Below, in pieces: positions 1-8,821 of a stretch of DNA of 58,858 nt (position 1 is its first letter; the number at the start of each line of letters is the position of its first letter). The stretch spans positions 1 to 58,858 of the forward strand of contig JACFMR010000024.1 of NCBI GenBank assembly GCA_019455245.1, given 5' to 3'. The DNA comes from Opitutaceae bacterium. GTDB taxonomy: Bacteria > Verrucomicrobiota > Verrucomicrobiia > Opitutales > Opitutaceae. Both the position numbers and the translations under genes were made by a program. The notes beneath the pieces are model-generated. The model was given only the letters and a program-made list of their open reading frames with translations. It did not search any database and had not been told where the DNA came from.

Positions 1-1001
1 TGGCCGAGACCTTCGATCTGCTCGTGATCGACCACCCCTTCGCCGGTTTCGCCGCCCGGCATCCGGTGTTGCTGGACATGAACATCCACGCGCCGGCCGA
101 TCTTTTGGCCGATCTGCGCATCAACTCCGCCGGCGCCTCACACCTCAGCTATTCATTCCAGGGCCGGCGTTGCGCCCTGGCGATCGACGCCGCCACGCCC
201 ATCAGCGGCTGGCGCGAGGATTTGCTGGCCCATCACAAGGCCGCCCCGCCGCAGACCTGGGAGGAATTGCTCAACCTCGCCCGCGCCGGCCTCGTGGCCG
301 TGCCCGGCATCCCGGTGGACTGCCTGATGAATTTCTTCATGTTCTGCCACGCGCAGGGCGGGGAGCCTTGCACCACGCCCGACCGCGTGGTCAGCCCCGA
401 GGTCGGCGTCGCCGCCCTCGCCCTGCAGCGCGAGCTGATGCAGCTGCTGCCGCCCGAGACCTGGACGCGCAATCCCATCCGCGTGTGGGACGCGCTGGCC
501 GCCGCCGGTCCGGATGGTCCGGCGTATTGCCCGTTTGCCTACGGCTACTCGAACTACGCGCGCGCCGGCTACGCCGCGCACGTGTTGAGATTCGGCGGCA
601 TGGTCACCCACCGCGGCCGTGCGCTGCGGCCCACGCTCGGCGGCACCGGCATCGCGGTGGCCCGCGGCTGCAAGCATCCGGAGGTCGCGGTCGACTATGC
701 CGCGATGGTCGCCGGGGCCGAATGGCAGCGCACCCTGTATTTTGAAAACGGCGGTCAGCCCGCCCACCGCGCCGCGTGGACCGACGTCGAGGTCAACCGA
801 CGCAGCCACGGCTTCTTCCGCGACACCCTCGCCACGATCGAAGATTCATGGACGCGCCCGCGCTACAGCGGCTATCTGCATTTTCAGGATCACGGCGGCG
901 ATCTCGTGCGCGACTGCCTGACCGGCAAATCCAACCCGGCCGACACCCTCACGGAACTCGACCGGCTCTACCGCCACTCCCTCACCCTCGACCCCAGCTG
1001 A
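1..1001 (+). CDS. ABC transporter extracellular solute-binding protein, C-terminal part
   Basis: The reading frame is open from the window edge (codons from base 3), so the 5' end, including any signal peptide, is missing; a GTG at 24 lies inside the protein and is not the start. The visible residues begin AETFDLLVIDHPFAG, which resembles the ligand-cleft region of family 1 (sugar-type) periplasmic binding proteins, and the rest has the Trp/Tyr/Gly-rich C-lobe of that family (for example the segment PFAYGYSNYARAGY). Such proteins capture a sugar or polyol in the periplasm and hand it to an ABC permease. The next gene, an SDR dehydrogenase, starts 2 bases after the stop, so the two are probably co-transcribed in a catabolic operon whose permease genes lie upstream of the window. 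Ligand unknown. Confidence 0.75.
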   Translation, partial: AETFDLLVIDHPFAGFAARHPVLLDMNIHAPADLLADLRINSAGASHLSYSFQGRRCALAIDAATPISGWREDLLAHHKAAPPQTWEELLNLARAGLVAVPGIPVDCLMNFFMFCHAQGGEPCTTPDRVVSPEVGVAALALQRELMQLLPPETWTRNPIRVWDALAAAGPDGPAYCPFAYGYSNYARAGYAAHVLRFGGMVTHRGRALRPTLGGTGIAVARGCKHPEVAVDYAAMVAGAEWQRTLYFENGGQPAHRAAWTDVEVNRRSHGFFRDTLATIEDSWTRPRYSGYLHFQDHGGDLVRDCLTGKSNPADTLTELDRLYRHSLTLDPS

Positions 1002-1003
1002 AC

Positions 1004-1804
1004 ATGCAACTCGCCGATCGTGTCGCCATCATCACCGGAGCTGCCTCGGGCATCGGCAAGGCCACCGCCCGCCTCTTCGCCCGTGAAGGCGCCCGCGTCA
1101 TCATCGCCGATCTCGATGAGACCAACGGCCGGGCGGTCGCCACCGCCATCCAGGCCGACGGCGGCGCGGCGGAGTTTGTGCGCACCGATGTCTCGAAGTT
1201 TGCCGATGCGCAGGCCGCCGCCGCCCGCGCCATGACGTTGTGGGGCCGGATCGACGTCCTCTACAACAACGCCGCGCCCACCCGCCTCTGCAATGAAAAG
1301 GACCGCGCCGTGCACGAGCTCGACGAGGCCGTGTGGGACACGATGATCAACGTCGCGCTCAAGGGCGCCTACCTCATGGCCAAGGCCGTGCTGCCGGTGA
1401 TGATGGAGCAACGGCGCGGCGTGGTGCTCAACACCGCCACCATCGACGCCCTGATCGCCGAACCCGGCATCGACAGCTACACCGCCGCCAAGGGCGGCAT
1501 CATCGCGCTCACCCGCAGTATGGCGCTCAACTACGCCAAACACGGCATCCGCGTGAACACCATCAGCCCCGGCTACGTGGTCACCGAATGCCAGGTCGAC
1601 TGGTTGGCCAATCCCGAGGCGCGCAAGTTCGCCGAAAGCACGCACCTGACCCGGCTCGGCCAGCCCGAGGACATCGCCGAACTCGCGCTCTTCCTCGCCA
1701 GCGACAAGGCCGCCTTCATCACCGGCAGCAACCTCGTGATCGACGGCGGTTTCTCCGCCTTCAAGTATCAGCACCAGGGCGCCGATTTCTTTCGCACCGA
1801 GTAA
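1004..1804 (+). CDS. SDR family NAD(P)-dependent oxidoreductase
   Basis: A 266-residue classical short-chain dehydrogenase. Visible motifs are the nucleotide-binding TGAASGIG (about residues 11-18), the NNA motif in VLYNNAAPT, the Ser-containing strand LNTATID, and the catalytic YTAAK (Tyr159, Lys163), followed by the usual PGYVVTE loop and a C-terminal ITGSNLVIDGG. These proteins oxidise or reduce alcohols, sugars or polyols with NAD(P)H in the cytosol. The ATG at 1004 is chosen because it lies just after the upstream stop and gives the standard N-terminus (MQLADRVAIITG). The pairing with a solute-binding protein suggests a sugar or polyol substrate; the exact substrate cannot be read from sequence. 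Confidence 0.9.
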   Translation: MQLADRVAIITGAASGIGKATARLFAREGARVIIADLDETNGRAVATAIQADGGAAEFVRTDVSKFADAQAAAARAMTLWGRIDVLYNNAAPTRLCNEKDRAVHELDEAVWDTMINVALKGAYLMAKAVLPVMMEQRRGVVLNTATIDALIAEPGIDSYTAAKGGIIALTRSMALNYAKHGIRVNTISPGYVVTECQVDWLANPEARKFAESTHLTRLGQPEDIAELALFLASDKAAFITGSNLVIDGGFSAFKYQHQGADFFRTE

Positions 1805-2283
1805 TACGAGAAGCCCTTTGCTATAGGACTTTGGCGCGGCAGCGCCGGTAGGGGCGGACCGCCGGGCCGCCCGCGAGTGGCATGATGGCATGCCCGGGCT
1901 GCGGCCCGGATCATCGCAGTCCCTGTTTGGGCAAGTTTCGCCCCCAAGGCGCAGATCGATAACCAAGATTGCACCGGTTTTGCCCCCCGGATTTCGCCGT
2001 TCGGCCCCGATTAGGCCACATTTAACCTATTTTTTGTAACTTTACTGGGTAGGTATGCGTATTGGCTTTCATCCGGAACTGATTAAGCTCATCGCGTATC
2101 AGAACCCCGGCCTGACCAGCCGGTTTCCGTTCACCAAGCATGCTACTCGCCATCATCATCCTCGTTTTGTTGAGCGCCCTCGTGGCCACCGACCCCGATA
2201 CCCCGGGAGGAGATCGCTCGTGAGGATATGACGCGTCCACTCCCACCCGATCGGCCCGTTTCGGCCTGATCATCCCGCAACAT
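1805..2283. other. Intergenic region with a repeat element and two tiny open frames
   Basis: This 479-base gap lies between the ends of the plus-strand SDR gene and the minus-strand MFS gene. It starts with a GC-rich hairpin element (1831-1874, listed separately). Further on are two short overlapping plus-strand frames: ATG 2055 to stop 2231 (58 residues, starting MRIGFHPELIKLIAYQNPG) and ATG 2140 to stop 2223 (27 residues, a hydrophobic MLLAIIILVLLSALVA segment followed by a polar tail). Neither matches a family I recognise, and a convincing ribosome-binding site is lacking for both. A conserved-gene remnant or a tiny membrane peptide are both possible; I do not call either as a gene. Confidence 0.4.
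1831..1874 (+). repeat. Two-hairpin GC-rich repeat element, copy 1 (pair with 42089-42132)
   Basis: A 44-base element, identical at 40 of 44 positions to 42089-42132. It folds as a small stem GGCGC/GCGCC followed by a second stem GGGCGG/CCGCCC around a 9-base loop. Between the two copies a G-C pair in the second stem is replaced by C-G, a compensatory change that argues for selection on the hairpin. Both copies are downstream of plus-strand genes in intergenic DNA. Confidence 0.75.
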
Positions 2284-3552
2284 TCAGCGATTTTCTCCGC
2301 CCACCCGCGGCCGCAGGCGCAGACAGAGCAGCACGACCAAACCGGCGGCGAAAAAGCCCGCGTTGGCCAGCACCGCCGTGCGGTAGCCCTGCCAGGCCGC
2401 CAGCCAGCCGAAAACCGGCTGCCCGATGACCGCGGCCAGCTTGCCGAAAAATCCCCAGTAGCCGAAAAACTCCCCCGCGCGGCCCGGCGGGGTCAGCGTG
2501 GCCACCACGGCCCGCGCGCCGGATTGCAGCGAACCCATGGCCGAACCCGCCAGCACGCCGATGACGTAAAACTCCGTCTTGGTCGTGCAAAACGCCGCCC
2601 AGACGCAAACCACGATCCACTGCAGCAGGGAAAGTACGAGGGCCAAACGCGGCCCCGTGCGATCCTGCAGCACACCAAAGCCGTAAGCTCCCGCCACCCC
2701 GGCCAGTTGCAGCAGCACGAACAGACCGATGATCTCCGCCTGCGTCATGCCCAGCACATTCGTCGCAAACACCGAGGCAAAGGCCACCACGGCGGTCAGG
2801 CCGGCCATGAACAGCAGCATGGAGCCGAAAAAAATCAGCAGCGGACGATGCTTCGGCAGCTCATGCCGCATCTGCCCCAACTGCGCCCACCCTAGCTGCC
2901 AGACGGTTTTCCCACCCGGCCCGGCCCGCCGCCGTGCCCGCTCACGCAGCATCAGCGTGGGCAACACCGCGAGCAGGAAAAACCCGCCGGTCATTACAAA
3001 GGTCCAGGACACTCGGCCTTCGCCGCTGTTGATGATCACCAGCGCCAGCACGAGACTCAGCAGCCCGCCGAGATAACCGAAACTCCAGCCGTAGGCGGAG
3101 ATGCGCCCGACGTTCTCCGGTGTGCTGATTTCGGGCAGAAAGCTCGCGCAGAGATTCTCGCCCAGCGAGAACGCGATGTTGGCCAGCACCACCAGCGCGA
3201 GCGCCAGCCAGATGTCGCCCGGCCCGGCGAAGTACAGCGCCATCGTTGCCACGGCGCAGGCCACCGCCGCCGTCATCAAAAACCGTTTCTTGCGCGCGGA
3301 CACATCCGCCAGCGCCCCGATCATCGGCGCCAGCACAAGCACCACGACCTGCGACAGCGCCAGTGCCGTGCCCCACCAGCCCGGCGCGCGGACATCGCCC
3401 TCCGCCACCACGCCGGTGAAATACACCGCATAGACCACCGTGATGATGATCGTGGTGAACGCCGAATTGGCGAAATCATAGCAGCACCAGCCAAAAATCT
3501 CCCGCGGTTTCACGGGTGGCGGATCAAAAGGGGATACGGTGGCGTCCCGCAC
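2284..3552 (-). CDS. MFS transporter, UMF1/Atg22-like
   Basis: A hydrophobic protein of about 422 residues with roughly twelve predicted membrane segments. The N-terminal sequence PREIFGWCCYDFANSAF is characteristic of the UMF1 (Atg22-like) branch of the major facilitator superfamily, followed by the loop motif GALADVSARKKRFL between helices 2 and 3. Bacterial members are uncharacterised permeases of the inner membrane; the yeast relative exports amino acids from the vacuole, but the substrate here cannot be inferred. The GTG at 3552 is preferred because GGTGGAG precedes it at a usual distance; GTG 3513 and a far upstream ATG at 3672 are alternatives, the latter overlapping the divergent promoter region. 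It is divergent from the lipid operon starting at 3694. Confidence 0.85.
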   Translation of the reverse strand: MRDATVSPFDPPPVKPREIFGWCCYDFANSAFTTIIITVVYAVYFTGVVAEGDVRAPGWWGTALALSQVVVLVLAPMIGALADVSARKKRFLMTAAVACAVATMALYFAGPGDIWLALALVVLANIAFSLGENLCASFLPEISTPENVGRISAYGWSFGYLGGLLSLVLALVIINSGEGRVSWTFVMTGGFFLLAVLPTLMLRERARRRAGPGGKTVWQLGWAQLGQMRHELPKHRPLLIFFGSMLLFMAGLTAVVAFASVFATNVLGMTQAEIIGLFVLLQLAGVAGAYGFGVLQDRTGPRLALVLSLLQWIVVCVWAAFCTTKTEFYVIGVLAGSAMGSLQSGARAVVATLTPPGRAGEFFGYWGFFGKLAAVIGQPVFGWLAAWQGYRTAVLANAGFFAAGLVVLLCLRLRPRVGGENR

Positions 3553-3693
3553 GGCGCTCCACCCATGGCAACCGCCCCGGCCTTGGCAAGTCCGTTGCGA
3601 GCACGCCCCGGTCGCGTCCTGTCCATGCGGTCGATTTTTCAATTGGCTGCTTGCACCCGGCGGCAAGCGCACCTTCTTTCGCGGCTCGTTTTC

Positions 3694-4884
3694 ATGTCAT
3701 CGTCAGTTGCTTCCTCCTCCCTCCCGCTGTGGCGCCGGGCCTTTACGGCCGTCGTGCAGTGGGTCGATTCCGATTACTGTCCCGAAGGGGCCGAAAAATT
3801 GCGCGCCGAGCCCGACCGCGTCGATTGGGTGCGCGTCATGCCGTTCGTGGTGTTGCATCTCGGTTGTCTGGGTGTGATTTGGGTGGGCGCCAGCGCCTTT
3901 GCCGTTTGGGCGGCGGTCGCGCTGTATTTTGTGCGCATGTTTGCCGTCACCGGCATCTACCACCGCTATTTCTCGCACAAAACCTACAGCACCTCGCGCT
4001 TCGGCCAGTTCCTGCTCGCGCTCTGGGGCGGCACCACCGTGCAACGCGGCGCGCTCTGGTGGGCCTACCATCACCGGCACCACCACCTGCACTCCGACGA
4101 CCCCGAGGACGCCCACTCGCCCCACGTGCACGGTTTTCTCTGGTCGCACATCGGCTGGATCACCAGCCGCCGCAATTTCCCGACCGATTACAGCAAGATC
4201 AAGGATCTCGCGAAATTCCCCGAGCTGGTGTGGCTCAACCGCTTCGACCTCGTGGTGCCCATCGTTTTTGCGGCGTCGCTGTTCGGTCTGGGCGAGCTGC
4301 TCGCCGCCTTCGCGCCCGCGCTGGGCACCAACGGCTGGCAGCTGCTGGTCTGGGGCTTCTTCGTGAGTACCACCGCCCTGTTTCACGGCACGGCCTGCAT
4401 CAATTCGATGGCGCACCTCATGGGCCGCCGGCGTTTCCAGACGGGCGACGATTCCCGCAACAGCTTCATCCTCGCCCTGATCACGCTCGGCGAAGGCTGG
4501 CACAACAACCACCACCGCTACCAGAGCTCGACCCGCAACGGCTTCTACTGGTGGGAAATCGACCCCACCTACTACGGCCTCAAGGTGCTGGCATGGCTCG
4601 GTTTCATCCGCGGTCTCAAGCCCGTGCCGCAGAGCGTGCTGAACGAGGGCGCGCACGCCGACCACCACGCCTCGGTCGCCGCCGCCAAAAAGGCCGCGCT
4701 CGTGCACCCCGAGTATTCCTCCCTGCGCAAAGTCGTGCCCACCGCCGCGGCCTTTGCCGTGGCCACCGCCACCGCCAGCGCGGCCAATCTGCCCAAGAAG
4801 GCCGACGGCCCGGCCATCCACCGCGATGTCTCGGCGCAACTCACGCCTGCCGACGACACGCCGCCGAATCCGCCGGTTATCTGA
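3694..4884 (+). CDS. Acyl-lipid/acyl-CoA fatty acid desaturase (delta-9 type)
   Basis: A 396-residue integral membrane di-iron desaturase that introduces a cis double bond into saturated acyl chains. The three histidine boxes that bind the two irons are visible: HRYFSH (about residue 90), HHRHHH (about residue 126) and HNNHH (about residue 270), with hydrophobic pairs of helices between them. The C-terminal 100 residues past the last box form a less conserved Ala/Lys-rich tail. ATG 3694 is chosen over a frame-open ATG at 3565 because the upstream segment is basic and poorly biased. It is the first gene of the lipid operon, and its product would supply the double bond used by the downstream cyclopropane-synthase family methyltransferases. 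Confidence 0.9.
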   Translation: MSSSVASSSLPLWRRAFTAVVQWVDSDYCPEGAEKLRAEPDRVDWVRVMPFVVLHLGCLGVIWVGASAFAVWAAVALYFVRMFAVTGIYHRYFSHKTYSTSRFGQFLLALWGGTTVQRGALWWAYHHRHHHLHSDDPEDAHSPHVHGFLWSHIGWITSRRNFPTDYSKIKDLAKFPELVWLNRFDLVVPIVFAASLFGLGELLAAFAPALGTNGWQLLVWGFFVSTTALFHGTACINSMAHLMGRRRFQTGDDSRNSFILALITLGEGWHNNHHRYQSSTRNGFYWWEIDPTYYGLKVLAWLGFIRGLKPVPQSVLNEGAHADHHASVAAAKKAALVHPEYSSLRKVVPTAAAFAVATATASAANLPKKADGPAIHRDVSAQLTPADDTPPNPPVI

Positions 4885-4929
4885 ATCCGCCCGCCCGGTT
4901 GGCGCGTAGTCGTGGGTGTTTCCACACCC

Positions 4930-6246
4930 ATGACCAAAATCGCCATCATCGGCACCGGCATCTCCGGCCTCGGCTGCGCGCACTTTCTCCATCGCGAGGC
5001 CGAGATCACCCTTTTCGAGCAAGACGCCCGCCCGGGCGGCCACACCCACACCGTGACCGCGCGCGAGCCCGGCACGGGCCGGGACGTGCCGATCGACACG
5101 GGCTTCATGGTGTTCAACCGGGTCACCTATCCGTTGCTCACCCGCCTGTTTCAAGAGCTCGACGTGCCGGTCAAGCCCACCTCGATGTCGTTCAGCGTGC
5201 GGCACGCCGACACCGGGTTGGAATTCAGCGGCTCCTCGCTCAACCACCTGTTCGCCCAGCGCCGCAATCTCCTGCGCCCGCGCTTCTACCGCATGCTGGC
5301 GGCGGTCAACCGTTTCAACCGCGAGGCCGTGGCCGCCCTTGGCGACCCCGCCGTGCGCGAAATCACCCTCGCCGACTACGTGCGCCAACGCGGCTACGGG
5401 GAGGATTTTCTCAACTTCTACCTCACCCCCATGAGCTCGGCCGTGTGGAGCACGCCGCCGGAACTCATGCGCGAGTTTCCCGCCGCCAAGCTCCTGCGCT
5501 TTTTCCACAACCACGGCTTCCTCGGCCTGCACACGCAGCACCCGTGGTGGACCGTCGACGGTGGCGCCCGCGAATACGTCGCGCGCCTCACCGCGCCATG
5601 GCGCGACCGCATCCGGCTCGGCGTCGGCGTCACCCAGGTCGAGCGCACCGGCCGCGGCGTGCGCGTGCGCACCACCGCTGGCACGATCGAGCCGTTTGAC
5701 CGCGTCATCCTCGCCTGCCACGGCGACCAGGCCCTGCAATTGCTCGACCAGCCCACGCCCGACGAGCACCGCCTGCTGCGCGAATTCAGGTACCAGCCCA
5801 ACGTCGCCACGCTCCACACCGACATGTCCGTCATGCCCCGCACCCGCCTCGCGTGGTCGAGCTGGAACTACGAGATCAACCGCGATGCCGCCGGCGGCAT
5901 TTCCACCGCCACCCATTACTGGATGAACTCGTTGCAGGGCGTGTCCGACCGGGAAAACTACTTCGTCTCGATCAATCGTCCCGAAGCCGTGAATCCCGCC
6001 AAGGTGATACGCCGGATCGACTACGCGCACCCGCTCTTCAGTCTCGGCGCCCTGCGCGCGCAGCCAGAACTGCCCGGTCTCAACGCCGCCGCCGCCGGCA
6101 CCACCGAGACCTATTTTGCCGGCGCCTGGCAACGCTACGGCTTTCACGAAGACGGCCTTTTCAGCGCCCACCGGCTGTGCGCACAATTGCTCGGCCGCGA
6201 CCCCTGGCCGCAATCCGCCGCCACGCCCGCGCTCCAGCCCGCCTGA
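4930..6246 (+). CDS. FAD-dependent amine-oxidase-like oxidoreductase of the cyclopropane/modified fatty acid type
   Basis: A 438-residue flavoprotein. The N-terminus IAIIGTGISGLGCAHFL is a textbook GxGxxG Rossmann FAD site, followed by the acidic strand end LFEQDARPGGHTHT, and the C-terminus FAGAWQRYGFHEDGLFSA is the second FAD-contacting region. This family (COG2907, flavin-containing amine oxidoreductase) is repeatedly found beside DUF1365 and cyclopropane-fatty-acid synthase genes and is thought to act on acyl chains as a desaturase or oxidase. ATG 4930 gives the standard start; a GTG six codons upstream is possible. The stop overlaps the start of the DUF1365 gene (TGATG), implying translational coupling. 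Confidence 0.85.
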   Translation: MTKIAIIGTGISGLGCAHFLHREAEITLFEQDARPGGHTHTVTAREPGTGRDVPIDTGFMVFNRVTYPLLTRLFQELDVPVKPTSMSFSVRHADTGLEFSGSSLNHLFAQRRNLLRPRFYRMLAAVNRFNREAVAALGDPAVREITLADYVRQRGYGEDFLNFYLTPMSSAVWSTPPELMREFPAAKLLRFFHNHGFLGLHTQHPWWTVDGGAREYVARLTAPWRDRIRLGVGVTQVERTGRGVRVRTTAGTIEPFDRVILACHGDQALQLLDQPTPDEHRLLREFRYQPNVATLHTDMSVMPRTRLAWSSWNYEINRDAAGGISTATHYWMNSLQGVSDRENYFVSINRPEAVNPAKVIRRIDYAHPLFSLGALRAQPELPGLNAAAAGTTETYFAGAWQRYGFHEDGLFSAHRLCAQLLGRDPWPQSAATPALQPA

Positions 6247-7109
6247 TGTCCGCCGCCCTCCAGTCACACCTCTACGAATGCCGGGTGTTTCACGCGCGCT
6301 TCGCCCCGCGTGCGCACCGGTTCGGCTACCGCATCTTCATGCTCGCCGTCGATCTCGACGAACTGGACGAACTCCCGCGGCGGCAGCGCCTGCTCGCGAT
6401 CAACCGCGCCGGTTTATATTCATTGCGTGAGCGGGACTACCTGCCGGTCGGCGAACCGACCTTCCCCGATGCCAGCGCGCCCGTCGCGCCGGCCGCCGGT
6501 TCCACGCTCAAGCAGCGCGTCTCCACCTTGCTCGCCAACCACGGCATCGATTTCGCCGACGGCCGCGTGCTGCTCGTCACCCTGCCGCGCATTCTCGGCT
6601 ACCAGTTCAACCCGGTCTCCTTTTATTTTTGCTTCGACCGCGACCAGCGGCCCGTGGTCGCCATCGCGGAGGTCACGAACACCTTCCGCGAAGTGAAACC
6701 CTACGTGCTTACCACGCCGGAAGTGCGCGGCGACCGGGTTATGTTTCATCTGCGCACGCCGAAGCATTTCTACGTTTCGCCGTTCTCCGACGTGGATGTG
6801 GCCTTCGATTTTCGCCTGCATGTGCCCGATGGCCGGCTCGCGGTGCAGATCGACGATTACACCGGCGCCCAACGTACCCTGACCAGCAGCCTTGTCGGCC
6901 CGCGGCGCGAGCTCACCGACGCCCGCCTGCTGTGGTTCACGTTCAAATACCCGCTGCTCACGCTGCGGGTGATTTTCCTGATCCACTGGCACGCCTTGCG
7001 TCTTTGGTTGAAACGCGTTCCATGGTTTGCGAAGGCCGCCCGTGCGGCGGAGCAGCGCGGGCTTTACCGGCCGCACGCCTCCATCGCCTCTTCCCGTCAC
7101 GCCACATGA
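6246..7109 (+). CDS. DUF1365 family protein
   Basis: A 287-residue protein with the conserved DUF1365 features: the N-terminal VFHARFAPRAHRFGYRIFMLAVDLDEL, the central LPRILGYQFNPVSFYFCFD, and the ensuing TNTFREVKPYVL and KHFYVSPF segments. The biochemical function is not established, but the family is almost always encoded between a flavin oxidoreductase and a cyclopropane-fatty-acid synthase, as here, so a role in acyl-chain modification is likely. Both ends overlap neighbours: the start shares TGATG with the oxidoreductase stop, and the stop sits in the ATGA of the next start. A hydrophobic segment near residues 240-255 (LLTLRVIFLIHWHAL) may associate with the membrane. Confidence 0.9.
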   Translation: MSAALQSHLYECRVFHARFAPRAHRFGYRIFMLAVDLDELDELPRRQRLLAINRAGLYSLRERDYLPVGEPTFPDASAPVAPAAGSTLKQRVSTLLANHGIDFADGRVLLVTLPRILGYQFNPVSFYFCFDRDQRPVVAIAEVTNTFREVKPYVLTTPEVRGDRVMFHLRTPKHFYVSPFSDVDVAFDFRLHVPDGRLAVQIDDYTGAQRTLTSSLVGPRRELTDARLLWFTFKYPLLTLRVIFLIHWHALRLWLKRVPWFAKAARAAEQRGLYRPHASIASSRHAT

Positions 7110-8401
7110 ACAGCCGATCCACCAGCGCCGATCCGTCCGTCGTCGCAACATCCACCCGGCCTTCGTTTTACCGTCGCGCCGTGCTGTCCGCCCTGCGCGA
7201 GCTGCCCCGCGGCCGGCTGCGGCTCGAACTGCCCTGTGGCGAAACGATCCTGCTCGGCCTGCCGGCCGGGGCAGCGTTGCCCGTCCTGCCCGATGGCATT
7301 CCCGGCGAGGCCGTCATCCGTGTGCGCCGCGAGGTGTTTTTCAAGAAATGCGTGCTCAGCGGCGACATCGGTTTTGCCGAGGCCTTCATCGACGGTGACT
7401 GGGACACCCCGCAGCTCACCGCGGTCATCGCCTGGTTCATTCTCAACCACGAGCACGCCCCGGAACTGTCCGGTTCAAAACGCGCCCGCGCCGGTGCGCT
7501 CAATCTCCTGCGCCTCGCCAACCGTCTCGGCCATCTGCTGCGGCCCAACTCCCGCGCCACCGCCCGGCGCAACATCCGCGAGCACTACGACCTGTCGAAC
7601 GACTTCTTCGCGCTCTGGCTCGACCCGTCGATGATGTATTCGAGCGCCAAATGGACCGGCGCCGGCTTCTCGCTTGAGGACGCGCAGCGCGAGAAAAACG
7701 ACGCCCTCTGCCGCCGGCTGCGCCTGCAACCTTCCGACCACGTGCTGGAAATCGGCACCGGCTGGGGCGGCTGGTCGCTGCACGCCGCGCAAAACTACGG
7801 CTGCCGTGTCACCACCGTCACCATCTCGCAGCAACAGTTTGATCTCGCGCAAAATCGCATCGCCGCCGCCGGCCTGACCGACCGGGTCAAGGTCGAGTTG
7901 CGCGATTACCGCGACCTGACCGGCGCTTTCGACAAGATCGTGTCGATCGAGATGATGGAGGCCATCGGTCACCGCTACCTGCCCGACTTCGCCGCCACGC
8001 TCGCACGCGTGCTCAAGCCCGACGGGCTCGTCGCCCTGCAGTTCATCACCTGTCCCGACGCGCGCTACGCCCAGTTTCGCCGCGGGGTGGATTTCATCCA
8101 GAAACACATCTTCCCCGGTTCGCTCCTGCTCTCGCTCAACCGCGTCAACGAACAGCTCACGCGCGCCGGCGGTTTCTGGCTGCACGAGGTCGAGGACATG
8201 GGCCGCGACTACGCGCGCACCCTGCGGCTCTGGCACGAGCGCTTCCAGGCGAAGCTCACGGCGGTGCGCGGGCTGGGCTTCGACGAACGCTTCATCCGCA
8301 AGTGGTCCTACTACCTCTGCTACTGCGAGGCGGCGTTCGCGCTGCGCAACATCTCCGTGGTGCAAACCCTGCATACGCGGCCCAACAATCTCGCGCTCTG
8401 A
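7106..8401 (+). CDS. cfa: Cyclopropane-fatty-acyl-phospholipid synthase family protein
   Basis: A 431-residue SAM-dependent enzyme of the CFA synthase family, which transfers a methylene or methyl group to the double bond of phospholipid acyl chains at the inner membrane. The N-terminal domain (about residues 20-140) is the family-specific lipid-binding region; the catalytic domain starts with HYDLSNDFFALWLD, contains the SAM-binding motif LEIGTGWGGW (around residue 215), the SIEMMEAIGHRYLPDF segment, and ends with the YYLCYCEAAF motif. Length and domain order are full. The start overlaps the DUF1365 stop (ATGA). The direct product (cyclopropane or methyl-branched chain) cannot be decided from sequence alone. 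Confidence 0.92.
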   Translation: MNSRSTSADPSVVATSTRPSFYRRAVLSALRELPRGRLRLELPCGETILLGLPAGAALPVLPDGIPGEAVIRVRREVFFKKCVLSGDIGFAEAFIDGDWDTPQLTAVIAWFILNHEHAPELSGSKRARAGALNLLRLANRLGHLLRPNSRATARRNIREHYDLSNDFFALWLDPSMMYSSAKWTGAGFSLEDAQREKNDALCRRLRLQPSDHVLEIGTGWGGWSLHAAQNYGCRVTTVTISQQQFDLAQNRIAAAGLTDRVKVELRDYRDLTGAFDKIVSIEMMEAIGHRYLPDFAATLARVLKPDGLVALQFITCPDARYAQFRRGVDFIQKHIFPGSLLLSLNRVNEQLTRAGGFWLHEVEDMGRDYARTLRLWHERFQAKLTAVRGLGFDERFIRKWSYYLCYCEAAFALRNISVVQTLHTRPNNLAL

Positions 8402-8404
8402 GTC

Positions 8405-8821
8405 ATGATCGTCGGCCTGCGCATTTTCTTCGCCGCCATTCTCGCGGCCATGCTCTGGGGCACCGTGCGCGCCAGCCTCGCCCAGGCGCTGTTCGACCTC
8501 CCGCCGGAGGTTTACTCCAACCCGTGGTTTCAGGTCACCCTGCTCGACGCCTACTTTGCCTTCATGACGTTTTACGTCTGGGTCGCGTGGAAGGAACAGT
8601 CCGTCGGCGCGCGGGTGCTCTGGTTCATCACCGTGATCCTCTGGGGCAATTTCGCCATGGCCACCTACATGCTGGCGGAACTGTTCCGCGTGCGCACCGA
8701 CGCGCGGCTCGGCGAGGTCTTCACCACCCGCCGGCCCGGCCGGCTCGGCCTCCCCGCCGGTTTCACCGTGCTCGGCGTGGCGGTTTATCTGCTGGGGGCG
8801 AAAAACCTCCTCTTCGCGTGA
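8405..8821 (+). CDS. Small integral membrane protein, DUF1475-like
   Basis: A 138-residue protein with about four hydrophobic segments (residues about 4-22, 45-62, 68-85 and 115-135) and a conserved-looking patch around SNPWFQVTLLDAYFAFMTFYVWVAWKE and WGNFAMATYMLAELFR. This resembles the DUF1475 family, which has no assigned function. It starts 3 bases after the cyclopropane synthase gene and its stop overlaps the next start (GTGA), so it is a tightly coupled operon member. I infer a membrane role in the same acyl-chain pathway; an unrelated small membrane protein is possible. Confidence 0.7.
   Translation: MIVGLRIFFAAILAAMLWGTVRASLAQALFDLPPEVYSNPWFQVTLLDAYFAFMTFYVWVAWKEQSVGARVLWFITVILWGNFAMATYMLAELFRVRTDARLGEVFTTRRPGRLGLPAGFTVLGVAVYLLGAKNLLFA

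Noticed and set aside
3703..6267. 854-codon minus-strand frame over the desaturase and FAD oxidoreductase
   Set aside because: Antisense shadow; the plus-strand frames carry intact histidine boxes and FAD motifs.
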